Shown here piece after piece: positions 10,264 through 17,864 of a stretch of 64,000 nt of DNA. Made by a program: the position numbers and the translations under genes. The notes beneath the pieces are model-generated. The model did not search any database. It was not told where the DNA came from and saw only the letters and a program-made list of their open reading frames with translations. Every line of letters begins with the position of its first letter. The stretch's first letter is position 1. The stretch comes from JADJXM01 sp937967285 (GTDB taxonomy: Bacteria; Acidobacteriota; Blastocatellia; RBC074). The stretch covers positions 1-64,000 of the forward strand of contig JBFWQI010000005.1 in the NCBI GenBank assembly GCA_050249535.1, written 5' to 3'.

Positions 10264-10864
10264 AGCTGCCTTCCAGTCTCGTTAACTTGGGGCTTGCCTG
10301 ATGATGGTTCAGCGTTTGTTCCTGACGCATTTTAATGAGACCTCGAATTTACTGCAAGTTTTTGTTTTTAATGCTTATCACATGATTAATTATGAAAGAA
10401 AAAACTATGAAATCTACATGAAGTTGTATTATGATGACGATTCTTGGACATAGAGTGCTAGTATATTGGTGCCACAAACAGTAGATCACGCCAAAGAGTC
10501 AGTTATTTATGGAATTCGCGGCCGGCAGACCGCAAATTCCGTTTATAAACGCCCCTGACCCCCGAAATGGTGTGATTCGCGATCGGCTGTCATCCCGATC
10601 TCTGATCGGGCAACGATGCTGAATGAATCCGGTGCGGACGATTCCCCTTGAATCCGCACAGGAGTACTCAGCGCAGGTCTGATTTCCTGCAGCCGCGAAT
10701 CTTCACTTAATCTGCTTTGCCCCTTGATAACAAAATGATCGGCGAACGGCTGTCCACGGGTAGCGACAAGCCGGGCTATTCCTGTCCGTTAGCGGCGGGA
10801 CAGCCTGTCTCTGAAACCGTTCACCGACTACTGATAAACTCCTGACTTCGCTGGAGCAATTGCG
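10264..10864. promoter_or_regulatory. 600-bp divergent intergenic region with inverted repeats
   Basis: No gene is apparent. The left part (about 10340-10480) is AT-rich and may hold the kinase promoter. An 11-bp inverted repeat with one mismatch, GGAATTCGCGG (10511-10521) and CCGCAAATTCC (10530-10540), could be an operator or hairpin. A short perfect hairpin CCCGATC-TCT-GATCGGG lies at 10594-10610. Close to the regulator gene, GGCTGTCC (10748-10755) pairs with GGACAGCC (10798-10805), flanked by AACGG and CCGTT, so the regulator mRNA may have a folded leader. Confidence 0.4.
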
Positions 10865-11629
10865 ATGAATCCTCCTGTAGTTGCCGTTGACCGGGCTGTA
10901 AGGGTTCTGATCGTTGACGATCAGATCATTGTCCGGGAAGGGCTCAGAATGTTACTTGAAAGCATGGATCGGATCAGGGTGGTGGGTGAAGCCGCGACCC
11001 GTGAAGATGCGCTGGAAAAAGCTCGTCATACCCAGCCGGATGTCATACTCCTCGACCTGGATCTGGGCGGCAAATCTTCATCAGGCAAGGACTGCCTGCC
11101 TGAGCTTATTCGTCAATGCCCGTCGAGCCGCGTGCTCGTGCTGACCGGCACTCATAACCATCAACTCCACTTCGATGCCATTCGCCTCGGAGCGAGCGGC
11201 CTCGTACACAAACTCGAGGCATCATCGCGTCTGGGTGATGCGATCCGGAAGGTCAATCAGGGCGAGGTCTGGCTCGACGGCACTCTGATGGCCGACGTCC
11301 TGCACGAATTCTGGCATCTCAATGATACCGGCAGAGCGGATCTCGATACCAGTCTGCAGACGAATGGCGCATCCACCCCTTCCATATCGACTGAAGTCCC
11401 GCCCGAGGAAACCGAAAAGATCGTTCAGTTGACCAATCGCGAAAGGGAAGTCATCGAACTGATCGGCAAGGGAATGCGAAACCAGCAGATCGCCGATCAC
11501 CTCTTCATTTCTGTAATCACTGTCCGCCATCATCTCTCATCCATATTCTCGAAACTCGGGGTCGGAGACCGCTTTGAACTGGCGATCTATGCTTACAAAT
11601 ACGGCCTCGCCCGACTCCCTATCGAATGA
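10865..11629 (+). CDS. NarL/FixJ (LuxR-type) response regulator
   Basis: DNA-binding response regulator of 254 residues. The receiver domain (12-130) has the acidic pair in LIVDDQ and the phospho-acceptor Asp64 (ILLDLDL). A linker of about 50 residues leads to a C-terminal LuxR-type helix-turn-helix (about 188-250: LTNREREVIELIGKGM, then QIADHLFISVITVRHHL). It is transcribed away from the hybrid kinase and towards the exopolysaccharide locus, about 700 bases before the first gene there. It could control that locus, but this is inferred from position only. Confidence 0.92.
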   Translation: MNPPVVAVDRAVRVLIVDDQIIVREGLRMLLESMDRIRVVGEAATREDALEKARHTQPDVILLDLDLGGKSSSGKDCLPELIRQCPSSRVLVLTGTHNHQLHFDAIRLGASGLVHKLEASSRLGDAIRKVNQGEVWLDGTLMADVLHEFWHLNDTGRADLDTSLQTNGASTPSISTEVPPEETEKIVQLTNREREVIELIGKGMRNQQIADHLFISVITVRHHLSSIFSKLGVGDRFELAIYAYKYGLARLPIE

Positions 11630-12338
11630 CTCGCGTATCTCGTTCACTGGCAAGATGTTATAGCCGGCCATCCCGCCCGGCCATTAGTCTTTGCGGGTGA
11701 TTGATGGTTCGCTTATAGTACAAATGTGCTATGCGGGGATGAAGAAATTACATAGTTTTAACACGGATTCGTGAAAAATGGTTGTTGTGTACGATAGGCA
11801 TGTGCAGGTCACTATCGTAATATGCCCACGTCAAATACCCATTTCAAGTCAACACTTAGATTGACTGAACAAAAATTGTAGGGTGTGTTTTGGTTGAAGT
11901 CCTGGGTTTGGTTCTGCGGGGAGAGAAATCCCCCCGGAGGCTTGTCTAATCCGATAAAAAGTCAAGTCGGTAACTGACTGCGGATGGGCGCCTTGAATCA
12001 AAAAAGACAACCTTCTTTATCCGATTGCCATTCAAACGGCGAGATCGACACAGCTTGAAGGTCATATCCCCCGTAGACCCCCCTTGGCCGGCCGAAATCT
12101 GTGTGCGCTATGTCTCAAAGACATCTCTTTCCCTGCTTGATGATGCAGCTCAGCCCCTGTGAGAGGAAAGATGAGATCGCCATACCCTCTACGCAAAAGA
12201 AAGCAAATTCACAACTTGATAGTGCCCTGTCAATCACCTGATCTAAAGAAATCGGGTATAGATCGCGAAATCTGACCGTGAGAGGGTTCCTCCCCCAACT
12301 CAGATTCCCGTCGATCGATATGGATACGGGAGTGTGTA
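11630..12338. promoter_or_regulatory. 700-bp leader region of the exopolysaccharide locus, several inverted repeats
   Basis: No gene is apparent. Visible structure: a perfect 8-bp inverted repeat TACGATAG/CTATCGTA (11790-11797 and 11812-11819), a possible operator; a nested hairpin at 11949-11985, with outer ATCCG/CGGAT and inner AGTCA/TGACT arms; and a short hairpin ATGTCT-CAA-AGACAT at 12110-12124. A TTGACT at about 11866 could be a -35 box, but no good -10 follows. I found no JUMPstart sequence and no recognisable cyclic-di-GMP riboswitch core. The length before the first gene suggests a long untranslated leader or several regulatory sites. Confidence 0.4.
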
Positions 12339-12635
12339 ATGAATTCGATAGGTCACATGGTATTAAGGCTGTTGCTTGTCCTGCTGCTGTGCATTGGTAT
12401 ATCTCAATTTGCCGCCGCTGGTGATGGTAACCTCACAAGCGCCAACTCCACGGTCGGCAACACATCGCTGAGTCAAAATCAGCCCCGGGAGAATCCGCTC
12501 GGAGCTGCTCTCAAAGTCGGCTCGGAAGAACCGTTGCAGATGATGGTATCCGGGCTGATTCTGTTCGCCATTGCCACAACATTCAGGCGCTTCAGGTCGA
12601 GAAACCGCGTCAGCGCAGAATTGAAGAATCGCTGA
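12339..12635 (+). CDS. Small exported protein with PEP-CTERM-like C-terminal sorting signal
   Basis: Protein of 98 residues, not assigned to a family. Residues 8-27 form a signal peptide ending in FAAAG, followed by a short Asn/Ser/Thr-rich stretch (about 30-50). The C-terminus reads Glu-Glu-Pro, then a hydrophobic helix (QMMVSGLILFAIATTF), then an Arg-rich tail (RRFRSRNR). That order (acidic residue plus Pro, one transmembrane helix, basic end) is the pattern of PEP-CTERM signals processed by exosortases, although the canonical PEP is altered to EEP. Its place as first gene of an exopolysaccharide locus fits that idea. No exosortase is present in the window. It could instead be an ordinary small bitopic membrane protein. 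Confidence 0.7.
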   Translation: MNSIGHMVLRLLLVLLLCIGISQFAAAGDGNLTSANSTVGNTSLSQNQPRENPLGAALKVGSEEPLQMMVSGLILFAIATTFRRFRSRNRVSAELKNR

Positions 12636-12637
12636 TT

Positions 12638-12670
12638 CGCCGGGGATCAGGTCCAGGCCTGATCCCGGCG
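12638..12670 (+). terminator. Strong GC hairpin without T-run, between the small gene and wzz
   Basis: CGCCGGGGATCAGG (12638-12651) pairs with CCTGATCCCGGCG (12658-12670) with one bulged G and a 6-base loop. It begins 2 bases after the stop codon of the small PEP-CTERM-like gene. No T-tract follows, so it may be a partial terminator or a 3' mRNA-stabilising hairpin that lets the small gene be expressed more than the genes behind it. Confidence 0.5.
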
Positions 12671-12738
12671 TGAGCGATGTGGGCACACGTGTGTCCGTTT
12701 GAACTTTTGAAGATTTAATAATTTTTGACGGGTGAGTT

Positions 12739-14310
12739 ATGGAGATACGTCCAAAAGGGCTGATGGAATATCTGGAGATTCTGTGGCGTCGGCGCCGGCT
12801 GATCTTTTTGGTGTCTGTCGTAATGTTGATCGCAACATTTGTGATCATCCGCAGGATTCCGTTTCTCTATGAATCACGAGCGCTGATCGGTGTCACCAAT
12901 CTCGAGCAGATCGGGGAGGGGATGCCGATACCAGCCGTCAAGTTCACCTCAGTGGTTCAGCATCTGAAGAGCCGCAGCAATCTGGGGCGGATGGTCAACG
13001 AGCTGAAGCCGTATCCGATGATAGCCAATCCCGAGTTTTCGCGGGGCATCCTGGGCAAAGAGATCAAGGTGGACGTCAAGAACAGGGACATCATTCCTGA
13101 CGGTCCTGAGTCCGTATCGGTCGCTTTCCGGCATACCGACAGGGAGATGGCGAAGAAGGTGGTCGAGGATCTGGCGGCGGTCTTCGAGCAGGCGAATGCC
13201 GAGATCAGGCAGCATGCGCTGGACGAGATCAGGCGGATCAGCATCGAGGTCAGCGAAGTCGAATCGAGGTTGAGGCAGATCGGTTCGGAACGTGATCTGG
13301 CGGCGCTCAGAAACCAGCTCGCCACCCGCCAGGCGACAGAGGCGATGGCGGCGCGGACGCAGAAGGTGGCGGTCGATTCAGCCATCGAGGCGCTGTCGGA
13401 TCAGCAGGTCCTGCTTGACAACCAGATCCTGGAGACGAAGAAGCAGATCTCCGATCAGGAGCGGATCATCGCCGATGCGGCGACGCGCGGCAGCGCGGGA
13501 AATGCCGCCTTCGGAGCGTTGCTGGTCAGAAAGGCCGATCTCGACGCCCAGCTCAAGATCTATCAGTCGCAGTACACCGAGAAGAATCCGAAGATCATCG
13601 CCGTCAGGGAGCAGATCTCCGAGATCAACCGGCAGATGGAGCGGATGGCATCGGGGGCCACTGAGAACGGTGTCGCGCTCAATGCTCCCGAGATGGTCGA
13701 AATGCGCCGGCTGCGTCAGGAATTGAGCCGGCTCGAGACGCAGAAGGAGGTCAACCGACGCGATCTGGAGCGGAAGAACATCGCGGCGGGACGGCTCAAC
13801 GTCGAGGCGGATGGAGGACTTCCGCCGATGGCGCCGGACACGGTCGCGCTGGCCAACCGGGCTGAGTATGACCGGTTGGCGATCAGATTTTCGAGACTGA
13901 TCGACCAGCAGGAACGGCTCAAACGTACGGCGGGCGTGAGCGGTAACGATGCGCCGCTCTTCAGAATCATCGATCCGGCGAGCCTGCCCCTGATGCCGGT
14001 CGCTCCGAATCTGCTCATGCTGGTCGGGCTGGCGCTGGGCCTCGCGCTGGGAATCGCCCTGCTGGCCGTCATCATCGTCGAATTGCCGAAGCTTTTCATT
14101 CTCAACGACGAGCGAGACATAGATTTCTACCTGGGAGCCCCCGTCCTGGCCATGATCCCCGAAACCAGGTCTCAAATCGAACAGGCTCGAACCCGGCGCA
14201 TCAGGCTGGTTCGCGGTGTGTTCGTTCTTCTGCTGATGATTGTATCGATCCCGGCTGTCGTCTTTATTCTCGACAGCACGAAGATCTTCCAGATATTGGG
14301 TAGTCGCTAA
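12739..14310 (+). CDS. GumC/Wzz-type polysaccharide chain-length and export co-polymerase
   Basis: Inner-membrane polysaccharide co-polymerase of 523 residues. An N-terminal transmembrane helix (about 21-37) is followed by a large periplasmic part with long coiled coils (about 150-380, rich in Glu, Arg and Gln), a second helix (about 425-450), a cytoplasmic tail of the form seen before the kinase domain in GumC/ExoP proteins (APVLAMIP), and an extra C-terminal transmembrane helix (about 493-512). The extra helix is unusual because most members end in the cytoplasm. The matching tyrosine-kinase-like protein is the separate next gene. It sets chain length and links the polymerase to the outer-membrane exporter. 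Confidence 0.88.
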   Translation: MEIRPKGLMEYLEILWRRRRLIFLVSVVMLIATFVIIRRIPFLYESRALIGVTNLEQIGEGMPIPAVKFTSVVQHLKSRSNLGRMVNELKPYPMIANPEFSRGILGKEIKVDVKNRDIIPDGPESVSVAFRHTDREMAKKVVEDLAAVFEQANAEIRQHALDEIRRISIEVSEVESRLRQIGSERDLAALRNQLATRQATEAMAARTQKVAVDSAIEALSDQQVLLDNQILETKKQISDQERIIADAATRGSAGNAAFGALLVRKADLDAQLKIYQSQYTEKNPKIIAVREQISEINRQMERMASGATENGVALNAPEMVEMRRLRQELSRLETQKEVNRRDLERKNIAAGRLNVEADGGLPPMAPDTVALANRAEYDRLAIRFSRLIDQQERLKRTAGVSGNDAPLFRIIDPASLPLMPVAPNLLMLVGLALGLALGIALLAVIIVELPKLFILNDERDIDFYLGAPVLAMIPETRSQIEQARTRRIRLVRGVFVLLLMIVSIPAVVFILDSTKIFQILGSR

Positions 14311-14346
14311 AAATACCTGACTCGCCCCGGGTTTAAGGAGACGACG

Positions 14347-15171
14347 ATGGCACAGAAATCGGAAATGTTGAAGATCATTCATGATCAGGATCATGCGGAG
14401 GGCCGGGAGTCCGAGGAGAAGGAAGTCGGTCTGATCAAGCAGGATGCAGGGTATCCGGAGTCGCAGGGATTTCCCGGAATGCGCAAGCTGATGCGCCCGG
14501 TTCAGGAGACCGAGGTGGCTCTCACGCGCGTCGACCAGCATCTGGTTTCGATCAGCGAGATAGATCCCGAGGCGACTGCTCAGTTCACTCGACTTGCGGC
14601 GGCCCTGATCGTGGCTTCGATCAAGAATCCTCCGCTCAAGCGGCTGCTCATCACTTCGGCGCATCACTCCGAAGGTCGGACCTGCGTCATGCTCAATCTG
14701 GCCGTGGCGCTCTCGAAGGCCGGCAAGCGCGTACTGGTAGTCGATACGGATTTCATGAGACCATCGGTCGGTCGGCTGCTCGGCATGGACTGCGAGATCG
14801 GGCTGCTCGAGGCGCTGACTGACAAGATGGCGCCGGAAGCGGCTATCATGCGCATTATGCCGATCGGATTCGACATCATTCCGACGCGGGGGCGATTCGT
14901 CAACTCCACGGAGATTCTCGCTTCGGCGGACTTCACCAGATTCATTTCCGAGATCGACCAGTACTATGATTTCATACTCTTCGACTCGGCGCCGCTGCTG
15001 ACCAGTTCCGATGCCAGCCTGCTGGTGCTCAACACTCATTCAACGATCATGGTGGTCAGACCCGGTGTGACGACCTCCGATCAGATGGCCAAAGCAATCG
15101 CCCAGCTGAGCGAGGACAGTCTCTTCGGGGTCGTTATGAACAGGGTTCCCGGGGGATCTTCGGGCGGATGA
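14347..15171 (+). CDS. BY-kinase-like (CpsD/ExoP) ATPase with altered Walker A
   Basis: Cytoplasmic P-loop protein of 274 residues, partner of the co-polymerase at 12739. Bacterial tyrosine autokinases of this family phosphorylate a C-terminal Tyr cluster and so drive cycles of polymer assembly. Here the Walker A region reads SAHHSEGRT (104-112): the essential Lys is Arg111 and the usual glycines are reduced. Walker A' (VLVVDTDFMRPS, around 130-140) and Walker B (ILFDSAP) are intact. The C-terminus ends in Pro/Gly/Ser without a Tyr cluster. It may therefore be a regulatory subunit rather than an active kinase. An AAGGAG site precedes the ATG, and the next gene follows within 50 bases. Confidence 0.85.
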   Translation: MAQKSEMLKIIHDQDHAEGRESEEKEVGLIKQDAGYPESQGFPGMRKLMRPVQETEVALTRVDQHLVSISEIDPEATAQFTRLAAALIVASIKNPPLKRLLITSAHHSEGRTCVMLNLAVALSKAGKRVLVVDTDFMRPSVGRLLGMDCEIGLLEALTDKMAPEAAIMRIMPIGFDIIPTRGRFVNSTEILASADFTRFISEIDQYYDFILFDSAPLLTSSDASLLVLNTHSTIMVVRPGVTTSDQMAKAIAQLSEDSLFGVVMNRVPGGSSGG

Positions 15172-15220
15172 TTTTTTGCCTGCCCTGATCGATGGTGCGA
15201 CGGTCGGGGTTTACCGAGCA

Positions 15221-16597
15221 ATGGAATATCGAAATCGAAAATTCGCGCTGGTATTTACCGAGACGTTACTGGTCTATTTGAGCTGCGTTGCCGGTCTCTA
15301 CCTGAGGTTCTTTGAAGACACGAGCGGGATCCTGAGTGGAGACATGGGATGGGCGAGGCTGCTCTTCACGACCTTCGTTGTCGTGGCGACCTTCTATCTC
15401 TTCGATCTTTATGATTTCCAGCTTATCCGACAGCGGAGCGTAATGGTGACGCGGGTCATCCAAGCGCTCAGTCTGTCGACGGTGATCCTGGCGATCACCT
15501 ATTACGCATTGCCCGATCTGAGGCTCGGCCGCGGAGTGATGACTCTGACGCTGCTGCTGATCCTGGTCGTTATCCTGACCGAGCGACTGCTCGCGGGATG
15601 GCTTCTCTGGCATCCGCGACTCGCCCAGCGGGTGCTGATTCTGGGAACCGGCAAGGATGCGGTCGCCGTCGCGCGGGAGGCGCTCGACAGGCGGGAGGAC
15701 GGGTATGAGGTGATCGGGTTTCTGGGGGACGACAGGGATCAGATCGGTGTGAGTCTGGTCAATCCCTCGATCATCGGGGTGATGGATGAGATCGAGCAGG
15801 TCGTCTCGGAGTTCAAGCCCGACCGGATCGTCGTCGCGCTTCCCGACAGGCGGGGAAAACTGCCGATGCATCTGTTGCTCAAATTCAAGGTCCGCGACGA
15901 GATAGTGATCGAGGAATCGGACCGTTTTTACGAGAGGCTGACCGGAAAGATCAGCGCCATGTCTCTCCATCCGGGTCAGATAGTCTTCGCTGACACGGTC
16001 AGATGGAGATCCTTTTACCGCCGCTTCAGGCGCCTGGTCGACATCATTCTCTCGATCGTGGGCCTGATCTTCTCGGCGCCGCTGGCGCTGGCGACTGCCG
16101 TCGCGATCAGGATGGATTCGAAGGGGCCGATCTTTTACTCGCAGGATCGAGTCGGGCAGCATGGTGAGATCTTCAGGATCATCAAGTTCCGATCGATGCG
16201 AGTGGATGCGGAGGCCAACGGCGCGGTCTGGGCGTCAGAGGGCGACCCGCGCGTGACGCGCGTCGGCGGCATCATCAGAAAACTGAGGATCGACGAGATC
16301 CCGCAATTCATCAATATCCTGATCGGCGATATGTCGCTCATCGGCCCGCGCCCGGAACGGCCGGAGTTCGTGACGCAGCTCGAACGGGAGATCCCGTTCT
16401 ACTCGGAGCGGCATCTGGTCAAGCCCGGACTGACCGGCTGGGCGCAGGTCCGCTATCCGTACGGGGCATCGTTCGACGATGCCCGTGTCAAGCACCAGTA
16501 CGATATGTATTACATCAAGAACCAGTCGCCGCTGCTCGATGTTCTGATACTGCTCGAGACGGCTCGGGTGGTCATCTTCGGACGACTGGGACGATGA
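15221..16597 (+). CDS. Initiating sugar-1-phosphate transferase (WbaP/WcaJ-like, PEP-CTERM-system type)
   Basis: Membrane enzyme of 458 residues that starts repeat-unit synthesis by moving a sugar-phosphate from a nucleotide sugar to undecaprenyl phosphate. It has four N-terminal transmembrane helices, a CoA-binding-like central domain, a fifth hydrophobic segment, and the C-terminal catalytic domain with KFRSM, IDEIPQF, GPRPERPEF and the KPGLTGWAQV motif. The end, with GWAQVRYPYG and QYDMYYIKN, resembles the sugar transferases tied to PEP-CTERM/exosortase loci (TIGR03013). ATG 15221 is chosen; an in-frame TTG at 15176 would add 15 residues and lies 5 bases after the previous stop codon. Confidence 0.92.
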   Translation: MEYRNRKFALVFTETLLVYLSCVAGLYLRFFEDTSGILSGDMGWARLLFTTFVVVATFYLFDLYDFQLIRQRSVMVTRVIQALSLSTVILAITYYALPDLRLGRGVMTLTLLLILVVILTERLLAGWLLWHPRLAQRVLILGTGKDAVAVAREALDRREDGYEVIGFLGDDRDQIGVSLVNPSIIGVMDEIEQVVSEFKPDRIVVALPDRRGKLPMHLLLKFKVRDEIVIEESDRFYERLTGKISAMSLHPGQIVFADTVRWRSFYRRFRRLVDIILSIVGLIFSAPLALATAVAIRMDSKGPIFYSQDRVGQHGEIFRIIKFRSMRVDAEANGAVWASEGDPRVTRVGGIIRKLRIDEIPQFINILIGDMSLIGPRPERPEFVTQLEREIPFYSERHLVKPGLTGWAQVRYPYGASFDDARVKHQYDMYYIKNQSPLLDVLILLETARVVIFGRLGR

Positions 16598-16626
16598 ACG
16601 GGGCTTCTGCTCCGGGAGGTAGTGAG

Positions 16627-17379
16627 ATGTTCAGAAATATGCGGAAGAGAGGAGTTCGCGGCAGTTTGACGCTGCTCGCGCTGGTCTGCCTGATCGGCGT
16701 CAATGTCGCCCGCGCGCAGAATCCGGCCGAGAGCCGCGCCGCCGGGGCGACGCCTGATCGCGAGGAGTCGATAATTACCGGAATCTTCAGGCAGTTTTAC
16801 ACGACATACCGGATCGGGCCCGCCGACGAGATCGCCATCAGAATCAAGGGACAGCCCGATTATTCGATCGACAAGATCAAGGTTTCGCCCGTCGGAAGCG
16901 TCTACCATCCGCTGCTGGGCGAAGTCTCCGTCGCCGGCATGACCATCGATCAGGTGCGCAAAGAGATGACCCGGGAACTGAGCGAGTACCTGATCGATCC
17001 CGAAGTGAGCATCGAACTGATCGAGGCGCAGAGCGCCAAGGTCGGCGTGCTCGGCGAAGTGGCGCAGCCCGGTATCGTCGTCCTGACGCGCCCGATGACG
17101 GTGCTCGATGTGATCACCGAGCGGGGCGGCATCAGTCCTCTGGGCGATATGTCTGACATTACCGTCCTCAGGCAGGATCTCGTCGGAAAGCGTTCGGCCA
17201 TCAAGGTCAATCTGAAAAAGGTACTCTCCGGCAAGGCTAAGCCCGAGGAGAACATTGCCGTTCGTGCAGGAGACACAATCATTGTCGACGGCAATATGAA
17301 GAGGCGTCTCCAGACAATAACTTCGGTCGTCGGATTCGCTAATCTGCTGACTTTTCTTGCCCTTGGCGGCAGGTTCTAA
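16627..17379 (+). CDS. Polysaccharide export protein (Wza/BexD-like, SLBB)
   Basis: Periplasmic or outer-membrane exporter subunit of 250 residues. Signal peptide at about 1-29 (ends ARAQ), polysaccharide export domain (about 60-145, beginning YRIGPADEIAIRI), then an SLBB domain (about 145-225). It forms the outer-membrane exit channel or its periplasmic collar and works with the co-polymerase at 12739. ATG 16627 is preferred over ATG 16594 (which overlaps the previous stop) because GGGAGG lies 9 bases upstream and the signal peptide then starts properly. A hydrophobic stretch close to the C-terminus (VVGFANLLTFLALGG) is a little unusual. Confidence 0.9.
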   Translation: MFRNMRKRGVRGSLTLLALVCLIGVNVARAQNPAESRAAGATPDREESIITGIFRQFYTTYRIGPADEIAIRIKGQPDYSIDKIKVSPVGSVYHPLLGEVSVAGMTIDQVRKEMTRELSEYLIDPEVSIELIEAQSAKVGVLGEVAQPGIVVLTRPMTVLDVITERGGISPLGDMSDITVLRQDLVGKRSAIKVNLKKVLSGKAKPEENIAVRAGDTIIVDGNMKRRLQTITSVVGFANLLTFLALGGRF

Positions 17380-17396
17380 GCTGATTGAGAGGTAAT

Positions 17397-17852
17397 ATGG
17401 CACAAACTTTTCGCATGCACCCTACGCCACTTGCAATGTTCGTGCGGCAGAGACTGGCAGAAATGGAGATATCGCAGTCCGATTTCTGCCGGAGGAGCAC
17501 TTTTGATCAGGGCCTGCTGTCCAAGATACAGAATTCGCTGATCACGAGCCTGAGCATCGAGAGCGTTCTCAAACTGGCGGTAGGGCTCGATGTTCCGCCA
17601 AGGAAGCTGTTCGAACTGATCGACAGAATGGATCTGCACGAGCTGGTGCTCAAGACCTATCTCGGGGAATGCGTCAATGTCTTTCAGGAGAGGATCGACG
17701 CGGAGTCGCCGAACTGGGTCGAGGAGGCGCAGAAGCTGGCTTCGGAATCTGCCAGAACGCCGAATGCGCCCGGGGTCAGAACGCGACGCAGGCGGTGGGT
17801 CGGCGAGGAATACGACGGGAATTATACGAAGGAGGCCGGTTCCTCACGCTGA
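17397..17852 (+). CDS. XRE-type helix-turn-helix regulator
   Basis: Small cytoplasmic protein of 151 residues. Residues about 12-65 resemble an XRE/Cro helix-turn-helix: MEISQSDFCRRS, then LLSKIQNS, then the IESVLKLAVGLDVPP third-helix region. The C-terminal half is charged and not recognised. ATG 17397 follows a GAGAGG site and is preferred over a TTG at 17385. It is embedded in the exopolysaccharide operon between exporter and deacetylase, so it may be a local regulator of the locus. No binding site can be assigned. Confidence 0.75.
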   Translation: MAQTFRMHPTPLAMFVRQRLAEMEISQSDFCRRSTFDQGLLSKIQNSLITSLSIESVLKLAVGLDVPPRKLFELIDRMDLHELVLKTYLGECVNVFQERIDAESPNWVEEAQKLASESARTPNAPGVRTRRRRWVGEEYDGNYTKEAGSSR

Positions 17853-17864
17853 TCCGGAACAGTC

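Noticed and set aside
11630..12338. Cyclic-di-GMP riboswitch or JUMPstart element
   Set aside because: I looked for the conserved cores of both before the exopolysaccharide genes and did not find them.
13378..15039. Long open frame on the minus strand opposite the wzz, kinase-like and sugar transferase genes
   Set aside because: It covers parts of three well-supported plus-strand genes and its translation is rich in Arg, Asp and Gln without any family motif. It is a by-product of GC-rich codon usage.
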